In this document: positions 59,661 to 64,000 of the stretch, in pieces
Layout of the letters: every line of letters begins with the position of its first letter
How positions within the stretch are numbered: the first letter of the stretch is position 1
NCBI RefSeq assembly: GCF_949628265.1
Contig: NC_088789.1
Location: 23,305,883-23,369,882, forward strand
Direction of reading: 5' to 3'
Source of the DNA: Cloeon dipterum
Lineage: Eukaryota > Arthropoda > Insecta > Ephemeroptera > Baetidae
DNA length: 64,000 nucleotides
Program-made: the position numbers and the translations under genes
Notes under the pieces: generated by a model
Seen by the model: only the letters and a program-made list of their open reading frames with translations
Databases searched by the model: none
Told to the model about the DNA's origin: nothing

Positions 59661-60600
59661 GAGGTACACCTCGATAAACAGTGAGTCCTTTCATTTCGCT
59701 GTGTTAATGCAGCATAAATATTAGCATAAACAACTAATTTAACAATGTTGAACTAAAAATAATGACGAATACACTGGTATAACAATTATTTTTACGTTTA
59801 AAGTTTTAAAAGCTGCTAATATATGTTCTTCTTTTTGATTTTTTTGCTTTCTAACATAATTTTCGTTTCTAATTAAAGTAATTCCTTTTTTTCTTATCTC
59901 CTTATTTTTTCTGGTGCAAATAATGTTTTTTACGTTTTTAAATACACAAATTTTAACATCCACAAGTTTGGCTATTTCGGTATTTTCAGAAAGTTGTGAG
60001 CAATTAAATTAAAACTGGGTTAACAATAACAATATTATTTTTAAGGAAAATTTGCCACTTAAGAAAATATTGATTGGGAAACAAGGAAGTCTTGAATTTT
60101 CGACAGTATTTTTTCATGGAAATAGACAAAGCCTTTTGCAAATGGTCTTCCGAGTAAAATATTTTTAGCCATAAAGAAGCTTTAGGTTTTCTCAAAATAG
60201 CAGCAGTTTTTTGCTTTTAAGAGGGATAAATCTTCTCTGAAAATGTCACGAGTGAGGTATGGGAGTAAAATTAAAAGATACAGATATTAAATTCTTGGTT
60301 CCAGCAACAACCAGAATATTTATTTAGAGTTTGCGAATTTTAGAATTTTCAAAACTTAACTGTAAGTGATATAATCTAATAAATTGCTATATTAAACTAC
60401 AACTTTTCACCATCAGAGTAGATCAAATTCTTGGAACGGTTGAGCTGCGTGTCAAAATGAATAATACTAGAAATAACAAGCTAAAAATTACTTTTATGCA
60501 GCGGAATTTTATCTTTACTGGAAGGAATATTTTTAAAGGAACGTTTTATTATCTGGAAAAACTCCATCCAAGTTGTCATAAAAATACAAATTTATTTCAT
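59661..60600. other. AT-rich non-coding
   Basis: No feature recognised. Confidence 0.4.
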
Positions 60601-61120
60601 CAATGCGCCGTGACTACGCGATCAATGCAATGAAAACAATGAAAGGGTCCATTATTTCCGAGCCGTCTACCTTTTCCTCTTAAAAGCCCATCGAGCGGCG
60701 GCGGCAATGTGGATGTTCCACTCACTTTTTATTGCGTGCATTCTGCCAAGAAGATTGAGCCGATCTCGCAAGCAAGCGAGTAAAAGTATGGATGTGGCGC
60801 CATTGCGCGAATAAAAGTTGGACAATGCTCGCCGTCTGTCACGACGACGACGGCCATGGTAATAATTTCGCTATTGCTCTGCAAAATGAATAAAACGGCT
60901 GTAAAAGTTTTCCGCTTCATTAAAAGCGTGAAACGGCCACTCGGAAGAAAGGAACTCTTTGTGAAGTTGCCATGCACAATCGGCGCAAAATGGCTCTATT
61001 ATTGTTACGGCAGGGCTTAGTCGTCGAGAGGAATCTTCACAAAGACTCGACTCGTAATGTGATGTGCAAAAACGTCTAAATGTTTTTACGAGCACTTCTG
61101 CAGCATTCAAGAGATATGTA
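60601..61120. other. GC-richer non-coding island 7
   Basis: Moderate CpG content, with ACGACGACGACGGCC near 60841 and several TTTATT/ATTACG motifs. No coding frame supported. Confidence 0.4.
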
Positions 61121-61381
61121 CATTGCTCAGATTTTATCCATAATTTTCTTTAGCATTGGAATGATTCTGTTTGATCAACTGCTGAAATAAAAAAGGCTGT
61201 ATTAGATTCTTATTAGGTGAATTTTTATTGTGGATTTAGCAGAGATTTACAATTTAAAGATTTTTTTGTGAAAAGGTTTGTTAACATTTGTTAACAAAAT
61301 TAACACTCCACACAAAACAAAAACATACGTATTCTAACATTAAATTGAAAGTAAATACAACAGTTGGCTAAGCACTTGGTG

Positions 61382-61766
61382 TTCGGAGCCGCCAATAGAT
61401 GGCACCACCGTGTACTTTCGCAATAAATTTAATTTTAAGGCCCTTCCGCTGCGATTTCAGACTCAATCCTGATATAGAGCATTCTTCACTTAATATGATT
61501 TCTTTTAACGATCTGGAAACCAAAATCGGTTAAGCCAATCGCCATAGAATCGTGAAAAACTATTTTTTTAAATCAAATATATTTTCCGACGCTTCTACTG
61601 CGAATGGCTGGACTGATTTTTTGTTTTCAGCGTGCTTAAAGAAAATAGTTCAAGATGCAGAATGCACAGCAGCAGTATTGAGCCTAAAATCCCAGCGGAA
61701 TAAGTGCCTTAAAATTAATTAATATTACTCAAGTATACGGTGGCGCCATCTGTTGGCGGCTTCGAA
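61382..61766. mobile_element. Inverted-repeat element (MITE B)
   Basis: 385 bp with 35-base terminal inverted repeats (TTCGGAGCCGCCAATAGATG... at 61382-61416, partner at 61732-61766) that match at 31 of 35 positions. No coding frame. No clear target duplication. Confidence 0.7.
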
Positions 61767-61789
61767 TATACTAAGGGCTTACTCAACTT

Positions 61790-62075
61790 GTGTATTCCCA
61801 ATTTTCTCCTATATATACAGCACTTTTACCACAATATCTTGGTAGATTTTTTGTTTCCTCTCGTTGAGACCTTATTCAACGGTGTGTGACCCGTTTTGAG
61901 GGAATTCTTTGCTGTGAAATAAATTATAGGGAGACAGCCATTTCAAAAGCAGTAATTTTTCTCAAAATTTTCATCAATTTCGGCTCTAACTGAATCCTTA
62001 TTCATAAAGAACTAGTTTATGCATTGGCATCAAGGAATTTTCAGGATTTTTTCAGTGCCATACTTAAAATTTAAA
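61790..62075. mobile_element. MITE family A, diverged copy 4
   Basis: Shares TTTCCTCTCGTTGAGA, CAACGGTGT, GGGAGACAGCCATTT and TAGTTTATGCATTGGCA with the family, in order, but with many changes; no intact ends. It lies directly next to MITE B. Confidence 0.6.
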
Positions 62076-62139
62076 AAAATCCAGTAAAGGCTAATGAAAC
62101 CTTTTCCCAGCAGCTAAAATGACTTTTGCTCACTGTGCA

Positions 62140-62660
62140 AACAATCCAATTTTAAATGTCAAACTGCCAGCGAATTGAGAGAGAGAGAGGAAGAATGAAT
62201 TTGAAGCTTGCGGACGACAAAAGTACATTCATCCGCTCGCTGCTCATTGTGGGGCAAGTTTGCGCAGAGAAGCGCCAGGAAGGCTGCTCCATTGAGGCGG
62301 GCGCGCAGTGAATAAAATGCGACCGGCATTCACTGAAAATGAGATTTCGCGTCACTTGCGCCTCACTTATCTTGGCGTAAGTATTGCATACATTGCATTA
62401 CATGCGCGGCTCATCGCGCCGAGCTGAGATCAAAGCCGTCCGAGCACACAAACGCACGAGCCAAACATAATTTGCGATTCCTGTGCTGTGCGCAAAGTGT
62501 TACACATACACGGCCCTTTTTCATAATCTCGCTGCTGCTGTCCGCGCCGTCGGAGGACTTTGTCCGTCGTGCCGCATTAAAAATTAAACGCAGTGGCCAT
62601 TTTTGAAGGTGGCGCGTCGCCTTTTCAGCAGATTTCCTTCACCTGTTCTGGCAAACTTAG
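62140..62660. other. GC-richer non-coding island 8
   Basis: CpG-rich, with a GA run (about 62178-62192) and E-box/homeodomain-like motifs. No coding frame supported. Confidence 0.4.
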
Positions 62661-63690
62661 AATGATTGCTGAATTTTAATGACTAAAAATTTGGAAATGC
62701 AATGAATTAAAATTTGCAAACATTTTTTTAGGAAAACAAAACTTAAAGCAAACTAAAAAAGAGCTTTCTAAAAACCAAAAACTTAACATTTTAAAACACA
62801 TTTTGTTATTAATAAAGAAATTAAGACTTTTTTATGAATTTAGTCAAGATTAGAAATAAAAATGGGAAACTTACAATTCGGTAAATTCTTTAAAAATTGC
62901 AGATGTCCATTTACAAAAAAATAAATTTGTGAAAAAAATTGATCTGAAATTATCGCAATTTATGAACTTTGATGGGAGTGAGGAAAGTTTTGGATACACG
63001 TTTACTATATATATGTACTACTAAAATTGAAGATATCAGATATCTATCCTAAGTCGTTCAAGAGGCAAACATGAAGTGAGTAATTCTCTTGCTCTTTCTT
63101 TCAGGATTTACTAACAAATTTAGCCCTGCTGCAAAGTCTTTATTTAAGACACTATTACCGGTATTGGTCGTTTGTACATGTAGCAAAATTCACTCTCACT
63201 TGAAACATCAAAGATTTTTTTTTTTAAACTAATTTTGTTTTCTTACAGATTTTGTTTCTTCTGAGGTAAAAAATATAATCATATTCAAGGAAAAGAAGTA
63301 TGTATAAAACCATTTTTTTCAATTCAACATAGACACACCTAATCTACCAAATTAGACGTTTTTATTTCAAACACACCGTGCAATCAAGAGCAAATTAATG
63401 AAATACGTTTTTGACCTTGGTATTAGAGTAAATTATTGAAATTAATTTCATTGTCATATATTGTGGGGTTGTGATATCGATCCACTTTTAAAGTTTGTAA
63501 AACACCAAAGATTACTTTTTAAATTGGTAAATATGCCACATAAAACCACCAAAACCATGCACACATCTAGGAGAAACATAAGTTAGATCGTTTTTTGTTT
63601 TATTAAAAAAATCTCAAAATCACATAAAGCATCCCGAAACTCACATTTTTTCTTTGAACTGCATGATTGCCGACTTCTAAAAATTTTCTT
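62661..63690. other. AT-rich non-coding
   Basis: No feature recognised. Confidence 0.4.
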
Positions 63691-64000
63691 CATTCCCCTC
63701 ACAATTACCCCCTATTTCAAGCTACAAAATTGAGTGCAAATTCCGCAACGAGCCGAGATTCGGGCATGACTAATGGGGCCGCGGGTATAGCTACTTATCC
63801 ATTCAAGATGCGGCGAGTGGCAAATTAATGGGGCGGTTCCATCTGCATGAATAAGAAAGCAATTTGATCCCCATCGCCTGGGAAACAATTTGGCAGAGAG
63901 CAATATTTTCCTCCCTCTCCCTTTCGCTCGCTCGGTCGCTCCCTCCTGCTCTGCCACTGCTGCTCGTGGAAACATTTCCGAGTGTAATGCGCCTTCATCA
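63691..64000. other. GC-richer non-coding island 9, cut by the window edge
   Basis: Rising GC content and a CT-rich tract (CTCCCTCTCCCTTTCGCTCG) at about 63911. It continues beyond the window. Confidence 0.35.

Noticed and set aside
1-64000. tRNA genes, CRISPR arrays, bacterial operons or phage genes
   Set aside because: No tRNA B-box with matching A-box and cloverleaf was found, no spaced direct-repeat array was seen, and the gene structure is eukaryotic throughout.

Overview
The window is animal nuclear DNA, most likely from an insect. Coding exons are GC-rich, introns are AT-rich with GT-AG ends, and several introns are very short (50-56 nt). The gene set fits an arthropod: a BTB/pipsqueak transcription factor, MSL1 and RBM12. 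The genus cannot be told from sequence alone. Gene density (ten genes in the first 45 kb) suggests a fairly compact genome.

Layout. 0.6-2.2 kb (+): 3' part of MSL1 with its PEHE domain. 3.3-5.4 kb (-): SHQ1, eight exons. 5.9-12.7 kb (+): a BTB transcription factor whose shared 5' exons can splice in the same phase to either of two terminal exons, one with a pipsqueak helix-turn-helix and one with a piggyBac-type zinc ribbon. 15.8-17.3 kb (-): gamma-SNAP (NAPG), with one frame-breaking extra base. 24.3-27.4 kb (+): RBM12-like protein with five RRMs and an RS-like stretch. 28.3-29.9 kb (-): a single-exon leucine-rich-repeat protein. 30.6-34.4 kb (+): PIGN. 35.5-37.9 kb (+): ADCK1. 39.0-42.7 kb (+): HERPUD/Herp, with a perfect ERSE-II element upstream. 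44.6-45.0 kb (+): a small secreted prepropeptide with an amidation/dibasic site that I do not recognise.

From 45 to 64 kb I see no convincing gene. AT-rich DNA alternates with GC/CpG-richer islands that hold homeodomain-like AT motifs, GA/GGCA/GGGT microsatellites and G-quadruplex-prone runs. Several small inverted-repeat transposons (three families), a possible solo LTR and repeat fragments lie among them. It looks like a regulatory landscape or a large intron of a gene outside the window.

The genes do not form a pathway; these are ordinary eukaryotic neighbours. Head-to-head pairs (SHQ1/BTB gene, LRR gene/PIGN, and possibly NAPG/RBM12) may share promoter regions. PIGN (GPI-anchor synthesis in the ER), Herp (ER-associated degradation) and NAPG (SNARE recycling) are all secretory-pathway genes, but nothing here shows co-regulation. 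The main points worth following are the alternative BTB C-termini, the ERSE-II site, the orphan prepropeptide, the NAPG frame break and the transposon families.
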